Assembly: GCA_010084195.1 (NCBI GenBank) | Contig: RGPS01000001.1 | Coordinates: 57,921 to 121,920 of the forward strand | DNA: 64,000 bases | Direction of reading: 5' to 3' | DNA from: Terriglobia bacterium | GTDB taxonomy: Bacteria > Acidobacteriota > Terriglobia > Bryobacterales > Bryobacteraceae | Part shown: positions 28,503-37,487 of the stretch, one piece after another | How positions within the stretch are numbered: position 1 is the stretch's first letter | Layout of the letters: the number at the start of each line of letters is the position of its first letter | The notes under the pieces: model-generated | Told to the model about the DNA's origin: nothing | What the model saw: only the letters and a program-made list of their open reading frames with translations | The model's database searches: none | Position numbers and translations under genes: made by a program

Positions 28503-28626
28503 AAGGCGGGTTGGCCAGTTTTAGTTGCGCGCAAGGCCTCGCCATTGACTGCAAGTCTGGGCGTTGACCTCCACCGCCGTTCTGTTCTCAAGCTGTGGTT
28601 CGGTGAATGCCATATGGCTCGGTGCC

Positions 28627-29520
28627 CTACGCCAGAACCAACGACTCCGCTACCCGCGAAGCCAGATCGTCAAACGTCACGATCTCGTACAAGCTGGGGT
28701 CGGACATGATCTTTGCCACCAGCGCGGTGTGCATGGCGTGGCCGGCTCGTTCGGCGATGACGTGGCCTAGCAACGGGCGACCGATCAGGGCGAGGTCTCC
28801 GATTAGGTCCAGCGCTTTATGGCGGCAGCATTCGTTCGGGAACCGCAGGCCTTCCGGGTTCATGACTTCCCCTGCCGAGGAGAAGCAGACTGCGTTCGCC
28901 AGCGACGCCCCGCGGATCAGGCCCATTTCTCTCAGCTGGTCGAGTTCTTTTTCGAAGCCGAAGGTCCTTGCCGGCGAGAGCTCGCGGGCGTAATTCTCCG
29001 GGGTGACTTCCATTTCGAGGGAGTGTTTGCCGATGGGAGCGGGGAAGTCGATATCGCAGGTCAGCCGGAAGCTGTCGTGCGGAATAATCGAGATGCGCTT
29101 CTTCCCCTCCTCTACCGTGACGGGGCGACGGATCCGGAGGTAGCGTCGCTTGCGGCGGAGGTGGCGGATGCCCGCAGTCCGCAACATATCCACGAACGGT
29201 TTCCCGCTGCCGTCAACAATCGGGACTTCCAGGTTGTCGAGTTCCAGCGAAACGTTGTCGATGCCGAAACTATAGAGGGTGCTGAGGAGGTGCTCGGTGG
29301 TGGAAATCAGCACGCCCTGGCGCATCAAACTGGTGGCGTAGCTGACCCTGGCGACATGTTTGTAGCTGGCCGGGATAGTGAAATAGTCCAGATCGGGGCG
29401 GCGGAAGACGACTCCGGTACCGGCCGGTGCCGGCGTCATGCGCAGCTTTACCGGAACTCCGCTGTGTAAACCGACGCCGGAAACTTCAACGGGTCGTTCG
29501 ATTGTTGTCTCAAACTGCAA
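28627..29520 (-). CDS. lpxC: UDP-3-O-acyl-N-acetylglucosamine deacetylase
   Basis: Zinc deacetylase for the first committed step of lipid A synthesis. Among its 297 residues are the TTEHLLS motif (His77), the ICxx-like NAVCFSS loop, and the paired zinc ligands in RHKALDLIGDLALIG. Length is typical. It proves an outer membrane with lipid A in this organism. The gene is divergent from the DHH phosphoesterase across a 220-base gap. In many bacteria LpxC is controlled by proteolysis; the C-terminus here (VAESLVLA) ends in small hydrophobic residues, as in FtsH-sensitive forms, though this is only suggestive. Confidence 0.96.
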   Translation of the reverse strand: MQFETTIERPVEVSGVGLHSGVPVKLRMTPAPAGTGVVFRRPDLDYFTIPASYKHVARVSYATSLMRQGVLISTTEHLLSTLYSFGIDNVSLELDNLEVPIVDGSGKPFVDMLRTAGIRHLRRKRRYLRIRRPVTVEEGKKRISIIPHDSFRLTCDIDFPAPIGKHSLEMEVTPENYARELSPARTFGFEKELDQLREMGLIRGASLANAVCFSSAGEVMNPEGLRFPNECCRHKALDLIGDLALIGRPLLGHVIAERAGHAMHTALVAKIMSDPSLYEIVTFDDLASRVAESLVLA

Positions 29521-29740
29521 AGTTTGGCTCCACGTGTATTACCTAAATCATACTACTCCTCTTGAGCAGGCTTAGGTTTGTAAATCCTTGAAAAAGAAAC
29601 CACTAAGCCGTCGTCTGGAGTCTGCAAATAGCCACGATGTGTGGCTAGTATGCAACAAGCCAAAAGAAACCTTGCCAAAGTAGTTGCAATTCCGGCGCGG
29701 TTCAGGCACGATGGAAAGTTTCCCTAACTAAAGTCAACCC
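29521..29740. promoter_or_regulatory. Divergent intergenic region, lpxC and DHH gene
   Basis: A 220-base, relatively AT-rich gap between two divergent starts; both promoters must lie here. A TTGAAA at about 29588 could serve as a -35 box, but no convincing -10 is placed at the right distance. No hairpin or repeat strong enough to name was seen. Confidence 0.35.
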
Positions 29741-30706
29741 ATGCGGGTACGAGTCCTCTATCACGACCATTGTTTTGACGGCGCGGCTTCTGCCGCGTTC
29801 TTCAGCCGCTTTATCGCCGGCGCGGTCCACCCAGGCGCAGAGTTCGTTTATACGGGCATGGCTCATCGCGCCTCCCAGATTTTTGAGGAGAGTCTGTTCG
29901 ATGGCGATGAAAACGCCATCGTGGACTTCAAGTACTCGAACAGCGACAAGCTGACGTGGTGGTTTGACCATCACCAGAGTGCGTTTCTGTCAAAAGAGGA
30001 CGCGGAGCATTTCCGGGTGCACCCGTCGCCGCAGAAGATGTTCGACATCACGTATAAGAGCTGCACCCAATACATTCGGACGATGTCGGCCGAACGGTGG
30101 GGTTTTCGGGCAGAAGATCTGGACGACCTGGTCTACTGGGCGAATATCATCGATGGCGCGCAGTATACAGACGCGGAGACGGCGGTTGAACTCGGCGCTC
30201 CGGCGATGAAACTGACGCTGGCGATTGAGGGCTCGAAGGGTTCCGAGCTGGTGCAGCACATTATCGGGCTGATGCAGCGGATGCCCCTTGCCGGGATTAT
30301 TGAGCGGCCCGAGGTGCAGGAGATTTATCAGCCTCTTTACCAACGGCACCTCCGATCCGTGAACGTGATCCGGGAGCAGTCTGAGGAGAAGAACGGTGTC
30401 ATCACCTTCGACCTGAGCGGACATGATCTGGAAGGCTACAACAAGTTCATCCCCTACTACCTGCATCCGGCTGGCGTGTATACGGTGGCCGTGAGTCCGT
30501 CCACCTTCCGAACGAAGATTTCGGTCGGGTCGAATCCGTGGGCCCCGGTAGAGCCGGAGCATAATCTGGCGAATATCTGTGAGCGTTACGGCGGTGGCGG
30601 GCATGCGCGGGTGGGTGCGATCAGTCTGGAACCGGGGCAGGAAGATGAAGCCCGACGGATTGCGGCAGAGATTGTGGAAGAGCTCTCACAGCCGTGCCGG
30701 TCGTAA
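29741..30706 (+). CDS. DHH-family phosphoesterase
   Basis: A 321-residue protein of the DHH/DHHA1 superfamily. Motif I is DHCFDGAASAAFF, motif II is DFKYSN, and motif III is WWFDHHQS. The DHHA1 end has GGGGHARVGAIS. Members include nanoRNases, cyclic-dinucleotide phosphodiesterases and polyphosphatases; the substrate cannot be told apart here. Its stop overlaps the next gene's start by 13 bases, so the Ldh2-type dehydrogenase is translationally coupled. Confidence 0.9.
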   Translation: MRVRVLYHDHCFDGAASAAFFSRFIAGAVHPGAEFVYTGMAHRASQIFEESLFDGDENAIVDFKYSNSDKLTWWFDHHQSAFLSKEDAEHFRVHPSPQKMFDITYKSCTQYIRTMSAERWGFRAEDLDDLVYWANIIDGAQYTDAETAVELGAPAMKLTLAIEGSKGSELVQHIIGLMQRMPLAGIIERPEVQEIYQPLYQRHLRSVNVIREQSEEKNGVITFDLSGHDLEGYNKFIPYYLHPAGVYTVAVSPSTFRTKISVGSNPWAPVEPEHNLANICERYGGGGHARVGAISLEPGQEDEARRIAAEIVEELSQPCRS

Positions 30707-31737
30707 CGGCTACAGCATTAAGCGCATGGTCGCAGAAGGCCCTGGTTGCGGCCGGAGTGCGACCGGAACACGCGGCACTGGTAGCCGATTCGCTGGTTGC
30801 GGCGAACCTGCGTGGTGTGGATTCGCACGGGATTCATCTGCTGGCCAGCTACCTGGACCAGATTGCTGCGGGAGATGTGGACCCTCTGGCAACTGGTGAA
30901 GTGATTTCTGAATCCGGCGGGTGCCTGGTTTATCACGGGAAGAATGGTCTGGGGCAGGTGGTTTCGGACATCTGCGTTTCGCATGCGATCCGGTTGGCTG
31001 AAGCGCACGGGATTGCCATTGTGACGGCTCGGGAGTCGAACCATTTCGGGTCGGCTGCCTGGTGGGCCCGGCGGATGGCGGAAACGGGCAAGCTGGGCCT
31101 CGCCTTCTGCAACGCGTCACCGATTGTGGCTCCGTGGCAGGGCAAAGAGGGTCGGTTCGGGACGAATCCGATCTGTATGGCAGTGCCGGTGGGCAGACGC
31201 GATCCGTGGCTGCTGGATATGGCCACGACCACGGTAGCGGCGAACCGGATTTTCAAGAGTTACAACAATAGGGAACCCGACATTCCGGCAGGTTGGGCGA
31301 TGGATAAAGACGGCATACCGACGACGAATACGGATGCCGCTTACGCGGGCCTGCTGATGCCGCTGGGGGGCTACAAGGGGTCGGGGCTGGCCATGATGGT
31401 GGAGATCCTGTGCGGCGTGCTGAGCGGTGGTGCGATGGCCACGGAGTTGGGCGGTCTGCGGTATCGCGGGAAGCCGTTCCGGGCCAGCCAGACGTTTCTG
31501 GCGATTGACGTGATGCGGATGCAGCCCGAGTTTCGGGACCGGATTGACTGGCTGATTGACGAGGTGAAGTCGGCGGCCCCGGCGGCTGGGTTTGACGAAG
31601 TTCTGGTGGCGAATGAGCCGGAGTTGCGGACGGAGAAGTATCGGCGGGAGCACGGGTTGCCGATTCCGGACGGGACCTGGGCCGGGCTGATGAAGTCGGC
31701 CGGGGTGTTCGCGGTGGATCCCATGGTGGTAGTGTGA
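30694..31737 (+). CDS. Malate/L-lactate dehydrogenase family (Ldh2 type)
   Basis: A 347-residue NAD(P)-dependent 2-hydroxyacid dehydrogenase unrelated to classical MDH. Signs are LRGVDSHGIHLLASY near the N-terminus, the catalytic SNHFGSAAWW, the NPICMAVPVG cofactor stretch and a KGSGLAMMVEILCG helix. It starts with GTG inside the end of the DHH gene. Some members oxidise malate, so it may compensate for the damaged mdh 3 kb away; this is inference. Confidence 0.9.
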   Translation: MPVVTATALSAWSQKALVAAGVRPEHAALVADSLVAANLRGVDSHGIHLLASYLDQIAAGDVDPLATGEVISESGGCLVYHGKNGLGQVVSDICVSHAIRLAEAHGIAIVTARESNHFGSAAWWARRMAETGKLGLAFCNASPIVAPWQGKEGRFGTNPICMAVPVGRRDPWLLDMATTTVAANRIFKSYNNREPDIPAGWAMDKDGIPTTNTDAAYAGLLMPLGGYKGSGLAMMVEILCGVLSGGAMATELGGLRYRGKPFRASQTFLAIDVMRMQPEFRDRIDWLIDEVKSAAPAAGFDEVLVANEPELRTEKYRREHGLPIPDGTWAGLMKSAGVFAVDPMVVV

Positions 31738-31810
31738 TACCACTCCCGTTGATACGGAGATTTTTGGATGCTCAGAATCTGGCCGCAACTGGAGTTACAA
31801 TGGTGTTGAG

Positions 31811-32107
31811 ATGCCTGTCGCATTTGCCGAAATCGGTGGCCTGATCACGCGAGATCCTGCTTTGCGGGGCGGTCGCCCTGTTCTTGCCGGAACTGGTATC
31901 TGCGTCCGCACAATAGTGATCGAATACAACCGGGGCTTGTCACCAGAGGAGATAGCTGCCGACCGTCCTCCGCTTTCTCTCGCTCAGATCTATGCCGGAC
32001 TCGCTTTTTACCATGCGAACAAGCAAGAAATCGATGCGGATATAGCGGCTGAAGAGCGGGCGTACGAAGCTGGTATTCGCACCTCACAACTGCGAATCAG
32101 GCCCTAA
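31811..32107 (+). CDS. DUF433 antitoxin
   Basis: A 98-residue antitoxin-type protein: ITRDPALRGGRPVLAGTGICVRTIV followed by LSPEEIAADRPPLSLAQIYAGLAFYHANKQEID, the winged-helix pattern of DUF433. Such proteins bind their own promoter and a DUF5615 toxin. The partner begins three bases after the stop. No clear operator was seen, but the upstream gap of about 70 bases would hold it. Confidence 0.92.
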   Translation: MPVAFAEIGGLITRDPALRGGRPVLAGTGICVRTIVIEYNRGLSPEEIAADRPPLSLAQIYAGLAFYHANKQEIDADIAAEERAYEAGIRTSQLRIRP

Positions 32108-32110
32108 CTA

Positions 32111-32458
32111 ATGGTTCGGTTCTATTTCGACGAGGATTCGACTCAGCACCGCCTCATTGCAGCGTTGCGAAGCCAGATGATTGATGTGACTACATCTCTT
32201 GAGTCGGGAATGAATGCTCGCGACGACGAGTCGCAATTGATTCTGGCCTCGAGCCATGGCAGGGTGCTGGTTACCTCGAACGTGTGCGACTTTGCGTTGC
32301 TGCACCGTGATTTTATGGAGCGGGGTCGTTCCCATTCCGGAATCCTGATTATCTCGCAGCAGCGGTTTTCGACGGGCGAGATTGTACGGCGCATCCTGCG
32401 CCTGGCTTCGTCGGGAATTGATCCGGCGAACGGCATCTGCTATCTCTCGAATTTCTGA
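32111..32458 (+). CDS. DUF5615 PIN-like toxin
   Basis: A 115-residue PIN-like nuclease toxin: N-terminal VRFYFDEDS with the acidic pair, central SGMNARDDESQLILASSHGRVLVTSNVCDF, and a C-terminal SGIDPANGICYL. The acidic residues needed for metal-dependent RNA cleavage are present. With the DUF433 gene it forms a complete type II toxin-antitoxin pair. The C-terminal end converges with the large metalloprotease gene. Confidence 0.92.
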   Translation: MVRFYFDEDSTQHRLIAALRSQMIDVTTSLESGMNARDDESQLILASSHGRVLVTSNVCDFALLHRDFMERGRSHSGILIISQQRFSTGEIVRRILRLASSGIDPANGICYLSNF

Positions 32459-32550
32459 GGTTTTGCCCTGTCCAGCGAGCGATTTTTTGGGGTGTTGTCT
32501 GATACGATGTGCACCGATGCTCCTGAATCAACGGAGTCAGTAACTTGGCC

Positions 32551-34866
32551 CTACAGTTTCGGGTTCAGTGCCCTTCCGATCTGGGCCTTTGCCGCTTCGA
32601 GGTGGGCGCTTGTTGATTTGTCGACGGATTTCGCCACGGCTGTGGTGAGCGCGGCTTCGAGGGACTTCAACTCAGCTCGGTAGAGGGATTTTTCGTCGGT
32701 GTTCGGGCCGCTCAGTTTCGCAACCGCGGCGTCGAGCCAGGCACGTTGCAGGTTTCTTCTGTAGGGTTCGATCTTAACTGCCGGCCCGGCCAGTTCGGTC
32801 CAAATCCCGGCTCTGAGTGTCGCCAGAAATTCGGTAGGGCTCCACGCCGTCTTTCCGTCGATTGCTTCCTGTTCCGTGACCCGCGTGAAACGATTTGTGC
32901 CCATCAGAGTGTTCATCACTCCCACCTGCGCATCGCGGATTCGATTCAGGGTTCCCGCCGGCTCAATCCGCCGGACCACTTCGGGGTCAATCAACCAGGC
33001 TGGGGTTTGGAAGGCGTTCTGGTTCAGGAAAAGCACCGCCTGCTTTTGGCGAACGCCTGAGATTGGGGTGAAGACCCGGCCCTGCTGGCCCGCATTCTTC
33101 GACTGTGAAGTGGTACCGCCTACGATGGCGACAACATGGTGCAGTTCCATACTCCACTGAGCGATGACTGCGTTGTACATTTCCAGCAAATCGTCCATGG
33201 GTTCACCCACTTTCGAGGTGACTGCCGGGACAAGGATTTTCATCAGGCGCTGGAGGTTCTTCAAGCCCAGGCCGGTTGAGACGACGGCGTCTTCGTCGCC
33301 CACCGCTTCGGCCAGCTCACCCGTATCGGCTCCCCAACCAACCAGGGTTGTGTAGCGAAGCCAGGGTGTCTTGTCCTGCTCACGGGCCCATTGGTCGAGG
33401 GTGTGCCTGTCAGCATCCGGCGCATAGGCCCAGTGCATCACCCAGCGGTCATACGGGCCGACGTGCGCGGGCAGCAGCTCCACGGGCATGTTGTCTTCCG
33501 GTTGTGCCACGTAGTTGAAGCGGACGTAGTCCATGACGGACGGGGTGAAACCCATGGTGCGAACCCATTCCGGGTCGCGCACTTTCTGGTGGGGATAGAG
33601 CGAACTGGCTTTCAGGTTGTGCTCCATACCGAGGGAGTGCCCGGCTTCGTGGGCGATCAGCATCTGAATCGCGCGGCCCATGGTCTCGTCGGAAAGCGGG
33701 AGTTTACTCGCCCCGGGGTCGAGGGGGGCGGTCTGGGTGAAGCACCAGACCCGGGCCAGGTTCAGCATGTTGTGGTGGAATTCGATATCGGCGTTGAGAA
33801 TCTCGCCGGTGCGGGGATCGTGGATGTTGGGGCCAAAGGCATTCTGGGTGGTGGTGGGCAGCCAGCGAATGACGGAATAGCGAACGTCGCCAATGTTGAA
33901 GGCCGGGTCGTGGCCTGGGTCGGGGGGCATGCGAACCTGGATGGCGTTTCGGAAACCAGCGGCTTCGAGCGCGGGCAACCATTCCTCCACACCTTTTCGG
34001 ATCCAGTCACGCCACTTGGGCGGCGTCGCCGGATCGAGGTAGTAGACGATGGGCTTCACGGGCTCGGAGATGGCGGCGGTGGGGTCCTTCTTCTCCAGCC
34101 TCCAGCGGACGATGATCGCCTGTACTTTGGCGCGGTGCTCGTCGCTCCCGTAGTCGTAGAGCCCGGCCTGGAAGAGGCCGACACGGTTGTCGTAGTGGCG
34201 GGCCGCCATGGGATTTTCGGGCAGCGCGATCATACTGTAGTGGGCCTGAATGGTCGCGTCGCCGGCTTTCATCAGGCCTGCGACGACGGCTTGATCCATG
34301 CGTGTCCAGGTCTGGGTGGCTTCCACTTCGAGATTTTGCGGGTAGACGGTGATTTGGTCCACCCAGGTCCGGCTGCCGTCCATGTGACTGGCCCCGAGTC
34401 GCGTGCGGATGTTGAAGGCAGGAATGTCGGACGTGAACAGCTGTGTGATATCGATGACCGGAGCGTCCTCCGCGGAGATCGCGGCCACGTCGAAGGCCAT
34501 CAGGATGGTGTCGCTGTTAGCTGCTTTGACCGCCGAGGCCATGGGGGTTCGCGGGTCGGCGGCAGCACTGTAGTTGACATCGTAGAGGATGACACGCTGG
34601 CGGGACAGGTGCCAGCGGATCACGCGGTCGGCGGTGAGGAAACCATTGAAGCCGACACCTTGCGCAGTTTGGGTGATTCGTACGCTCCAGAGGAATTCGC
34701 GGTCGAGTTCGGGCTTTGGGATTTCGTAGAGATAGCGTTCACCGATTTGGTGGACGATGAAGGTGCCGCGGGTGGTTTTGGCTTCTTTGGTGACGACTTT
34801 GTCGTAGGGTTGCGGGTCCGCTGCAAACAGACCGGCGGTGCAGAGAAGTGGGAGCAAGAGTCTCAA
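32551..34866 (-). CDS. Exported zinc-dependent metalloprotease (DUF5117/DUF4953 type)
   Basis: A 771-residue secreted protease with a signal peptide (LLLPLLCTAGLFAA). The N-terminal half is the DUF5117 beta region and the central part holds the metzincin-like site HEAGHSLGMEHN near residue 420, with three His ligands. A Met-turn-like PSVMDYVRFNY follows. The C-terminal part corresponds to DUF4953. Bacteroidetes and acidobacteria use such proteins for extracellular or periplasmic protein breakdown. Monocistronic, divergent from the ankyrin/VOC chimera by 30 bases. Confidence 0.93.
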   Translation of the reverse strand: MRLLLPLLCTAGLFAADPQPYDKVVTKEAKTTRGTFIVHQIGERYLYEIPKPELDREFLWSVRITQTAQGVGFNGFLTADRVIRWHLSRQRVILYDVNYSAAADPRTPMASAVKAANSDTILMAFDVAAISAEDAPVIDITQLFTSDIPAFNIRTRLGASHMDGSRTWVDQITVYPQNLEVEATQTWTRMDQAVVAGLMKAGDATIQAHYSMIALPENPMAARHYDNRVGLFQAGLYDYGSDEHRAKVQAIIVRWRLEKKDPTAAISEPVKPIVYYLDPATPPKWRDWIRKGVEEWLPALEAAGFRNAIQVRMPPDPGHDPAFNIGDVRYSVIRWLPTTTQNAFGPNIHDPRTGEILNADIEFHHNMLNLARVWCFTQTAPLDPGASKLPLSDETMGRAIQMLIAHEAGHSLGMEHNLKASSLYPHQKVRDPEWVRTMGFTPSVMDYVRFNYVAQPEDNMPVELLPAHVGPYDRWVMHWAYAPDADRHTLDQWAREQDKTPWLRYTTLVGWGADTGELAEAVGDEDAVVSTGLGLKNLQRLMKILVPAVTSKVGEPMDDLLEMYNAVIAQWSMELHHVVAIVGGTTSQSKNAGQQGRVFTPISGVRQKQAVLFLNQNAFQTPAWLIDPEVVRRIEPAGTLNRIRDAQVGVMNTLMGTNRFTRVTEQEAIDGKTAWSPTEFLATLRAGIWTELAGPAVKIEPYRRNLQRAWLDAAVAKLSGPNTDEKSLYRAELKSLEAALTTAVAKSVDKSTSAHLEAAKAQIGRALNPKL

Positions 34867-34896
34867 ACGATAATGCTACTCTTGCCGTGCAGCGTT

Positions 34897-35346
34897 ATGA
34901 AAGTGGACCTGCTCAAGATGGCGATTGACACGAATGATTTCGGGGGCGTTCGCGAACTGATGAGCAGCGACCCGGCGCTGCATGCTGCACCCCTCGGGTA
35001 CAACAAAAACGGGCCATTGACGTGGGTGGCGGAGTGCCGCGTGCCTTGGGGGCCGCCCTCAGCGGAGCGTCTGACCATGGCGGCGTGGATGCTTGAAAAC
35101 GGGTCCGATGTTCACCAGGGCGGCGACGGCCCCCTGATACGCACCGCGTTGAACCGGATGCGAAGTCTGCAAGCTGTTACAGACACAGCAGTTGTCACCA
35201 AATTGGTGAAGTGCGAAGCAGGTGCAAACTCAATGGACTCCAGTGCTTGCGGGCGACCGCTGAAGTCAGCTGCCGTTTTTAGGTTCAAAGATCCCGATGG
35301 GAACACGCTCAGCATCTCCGAACATCCCGAGTATCCATCGTCCTGA
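34897..35346 (+). CDS. Ankyrin-like N-terminus joined to VOC-domain tail
   Basis: A 149-residue frame starting MKVDLLKMAIDTNDFGGVREL. The first 90 residues look like ankyrin helices (REL of the first repeat; AAWMLENGSDVHQGGDGPLIRTAL of the next). From about residue 115 the text changes, and the end FRFKDPDGNTLSISEHPEY is the characteristic last strand of a glyoxalase/VOC domain. Neither domain is complete, so a deletion probably fused two genes. It may be non-functional. The first codon lies close to the divergent protease start. Confidence 0.5.
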   Translation: MKVDLLKMAIDTNDFGGVRELMSSDPALHAAPLGYNKNGPLTWVAECRVPWGPPSAERLTMAAWMLENGSDVHQGGDGPLIRTALNRMRSLQAVTDTAVVTKLVKCEAGANSMDSSACGRPLKSAAVFRFKDPDGNTLSISEHPEYPSS

Positions 35347-35503
35347 CAGCCTGTCGCAGAAGTGGCCGTGAGCGGTGTCGCGAGCACCATCGGGGGCGAA
35401 TGCGAGGCGTGCGCAGCCCATTGATCCGGGTACCTGTCGGCGACAGGCACGCAGGGTGCTCTCCTGGCTCCACAGCCCGGACTACGGTAATTGTGAATAT
35501 GGC
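35347..35503. other. Convergent intergenic region
   Basis: No gene. It holds a short inverted repeat (CCTGTCGGCGACAGG) near 35436 that may act in termination, but lacks a T-run. Nothing else is seen. Confidence 0.3.
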
Positions 35504-37447
35504 CTATCGAGGCAAAGCGAACGAGAGGATGTTGACTCCTGCCGCAATCGCCACGTACTGGCGACCATCAAACTGATACGTCATCGGCGAGGCCTTGAAT
35601 ATCTGATTGGTCTGGAATTGCCACAGCAACTCCCCGGATCTCCCATCCAGGGCCACCAGCATCCCGCTGTCGTCACAAAAGAACACCACCCCGCTGGCCG
35701 TCGACAGCACGCCTCCGGAAGTGTTGCCCAGCCCGGCCTGCTCGAATTGCCAGACGGATTTGCCCGTCTCGATGTCCAAAGCTCGCAGGATCTTGCGTGG
35801 CCGCTCACCGGGAACACTCCTTTGTCCACCACCCAGGTAGGCCTTCCCAGCCTCCCATTCCACCGGTGCGACCGAAAAAATTCCACACTTCTCCAGCGTC
35901 TGGACGTAGTACAGGCCGGTAACCGGATTAAAACTGTTGGAAAACCAGTTGGTGGCCCCCGTTTGCGCCGGGCAAACCTGAGTCCCGTTACCCACCTTCG
36001 GCAGTTCTTTCTTGATCGGCCTGCCATCGGCCGCCATTCCGGACGCCCAGGTGAGCTTATCCACAAACGGCTTGCCCGACAGCAACTTACCCGTGGTCCG
36101 ATCCAGCACGTACAGGAAACCATTACGATTCGCCTGCACCAGCAACTTTCGCGGCTTGCCTTCCCACTCCCGGTCCACCAGAATTAAGGGTTCGGTCGCA
36201 TCCCAGTCGAATACATCATGCGGTGTCGTCTGGTAGTGCCACTTAAGCTTCCCGGTCTTCAGGTCCAGCGCCAGGATTGAGCAGGTATAGAGGTTGTCGC
36301 CCCCACGCTGTGCGTCATTGTAATCCGGCCCCGGATTTCCCGTCGTCCAGTAGACCGTCTCGGTCTCCGGTTCGTAGTTCCCGGTGAACCAGCTTGCACC
36401 GCCGCCGTGGTCAATGCCCGTGCCCTGCCATGTCTCCGAGCCGGGCTCCCCTCGCTTCGGCACGGTCCAGAACCGCCACGCTTCCTTTCCCGTCTCCTGA
36501 TCATAGGCTGCGATGAAGCCACGAACGCCCTGTTCCCCGCCTCCCGTCCCCGCAATCACAAAACGACCTGCTGCCAGCGGGGCTGAAGTAGCTGCGTAGT
36601 TCTGCCGCCAGTCGGCCATTTCCGATTCCCAAACCAGTTCGCCCGTAAAACGGTTCAGCGCGATCAGATGAGCATTGTCGGTCGCCATAAAGACCCGATT
36701 TCCAGCCTGCGAGACCCCGCGATTAAATCCCTGCGACGCATTCCCAATCAGGTTCTTCGTACGCTGCCGCTGGAAGTGCCAGATTGTGCGACCAGTGCCC
36801 GCGTCCAGCGCATAGCACTCATTGCCGCTCGTCACGTACATGATGCCCTCAACCACTACCGGCGTGGTTTCCAGACGGGGCACGTTCTCGAATGAAAACG
36901 CCCACTGCGCGGCCAGATTCTTCGCATTCTTCGAATCAATCTCCGTCAGCCGACTGTACCGATTGCCGCGGACATCGCCATCGTAGCTGGTCCAGTCTGT
37001 CTGCGACGTGACCTCGCGATATTTGCCCTTGGCCGTGCGAAGGAGGTGGACCTGCTGGTCTGCGGTGCGCAACTGGAGATCGACGAAGCTCTCGTTGATC
37101 ACCGTCCCCTGAAGCTGGCCGCCACTCACCAGGTCCACGGTTCGGGTTTCCGGAATACGTCGGCCATTGCGCAGGGACCGGACGTACGTTACCAGGCGCG
37201 TCAGTTGCTCGTCGGAAAGTGCACTGGCCGGCATCCCGCGAGACGGCAAGCCTGCACGGATTGTGGTCGTCAGTTCGGCATCAGTCAGGCGCGTCAGGCG
37301 AGCAACAATATTGGGACCAAACTCCCCGCCCGCAGCGTCAGCGCCATGGCAGACGGCACATGTGCGTTCAAAATCAACCTGCCCCGAACCGGGTGACTGC
37401 GCAAACGCTGAAAGCGTAAACAGGAGGAATAAGATAGTAATTTTCAT
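35504..37447 (-). CDS. PQQ-dependent dehydrogenase with fused cytochrome c domain
   Basis: A 647-residue exported quinohemoprotein. Signal peptide ends AFAQS (about residue 18). A heme c site CAVCH is at residues 30-34, followed by a small beta domain (SGGQLQGTVINESFVDLQL) and then the quinoprotein propeller with YALDAGTGRTIW, LALDLKTGKLKW and the active-site HDVFDWDA. The same order of parts occurs as two separate genes at 6.3-8.7 kb, so this is the fused version of that pair. No lactonase or mutarotase is adjacent, and the substrate is unknown. Confidence 0.92.
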   Translation of the reverse strand: MKITILFLLFTLSAFAQSPGSGQVDFERTCAVCHGADAAGGEFGPNIVARLTRLTDAELTTTIRAGLPSRGMPASALSDEQLTRLVTYVRSLRNGRRIPETRTVDLVSGGQLQGTVINESFVDLQLRTADQQVHLLRTAKGKYREVTSQTDWTSYDGDVRGNRYSRLTEIDSKNAKNLAAQWAFSFENVPRLETTPVVVEGIMYVTSGNECYALDAGTGRTIWHFQRQRTKNLIGNASQGFNRGVSQAGNRVFMATDNAHLIALNRFTGELVWESEMADWRQNYAATSAPLAAGRFVIAGTGGGEQGVRGFIAAYDQETGKEAWRFWTVPKRGEPGSETWQGTGIDHGGGASWFTGNYEPETETVYWTTGNPGPDYNDAQRGGDNLYTCSILALDLKTGKLKWHYQTTPHDVFDWDATEPLILVDREWEGKPRKLLVQANRNGFLYVLDRTTGKLLSGKPFVDKLTWASGMAADGRPIKKELPKVGNGTQVCPAQTGATNWFSNSFNPVTGLYYVQTLEKCGIFSVAPVEWEAGKAYLGGGQRSVPGERPRKILRALDIETGKSVWQFEQAGLGNTSGGVLSTASGVVFFCDDSGMLVALDGRSGELLWQFQTNQIFKASPMTYQFDGRQYVAIAAGVNILSFALPR

Positions 37448-37487
37448 GGCGAAACCGCCACCATCATATCGCCACCTGCCTGCCTGT

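Noticed and set aside
29741..30706. Assigning the DHH protein as NrnA/NrnB or a c-di-AMP phosphodiesterase
   Set aside because: Motifs are shared across the superfamily and no partner domain decides the substrate.
33391..34896. Long open frame upstream of the ankyrin-like start
   Set aside because: It is antisense to the zinc protease; only the part from ATG 34897 has its own protein-like content.
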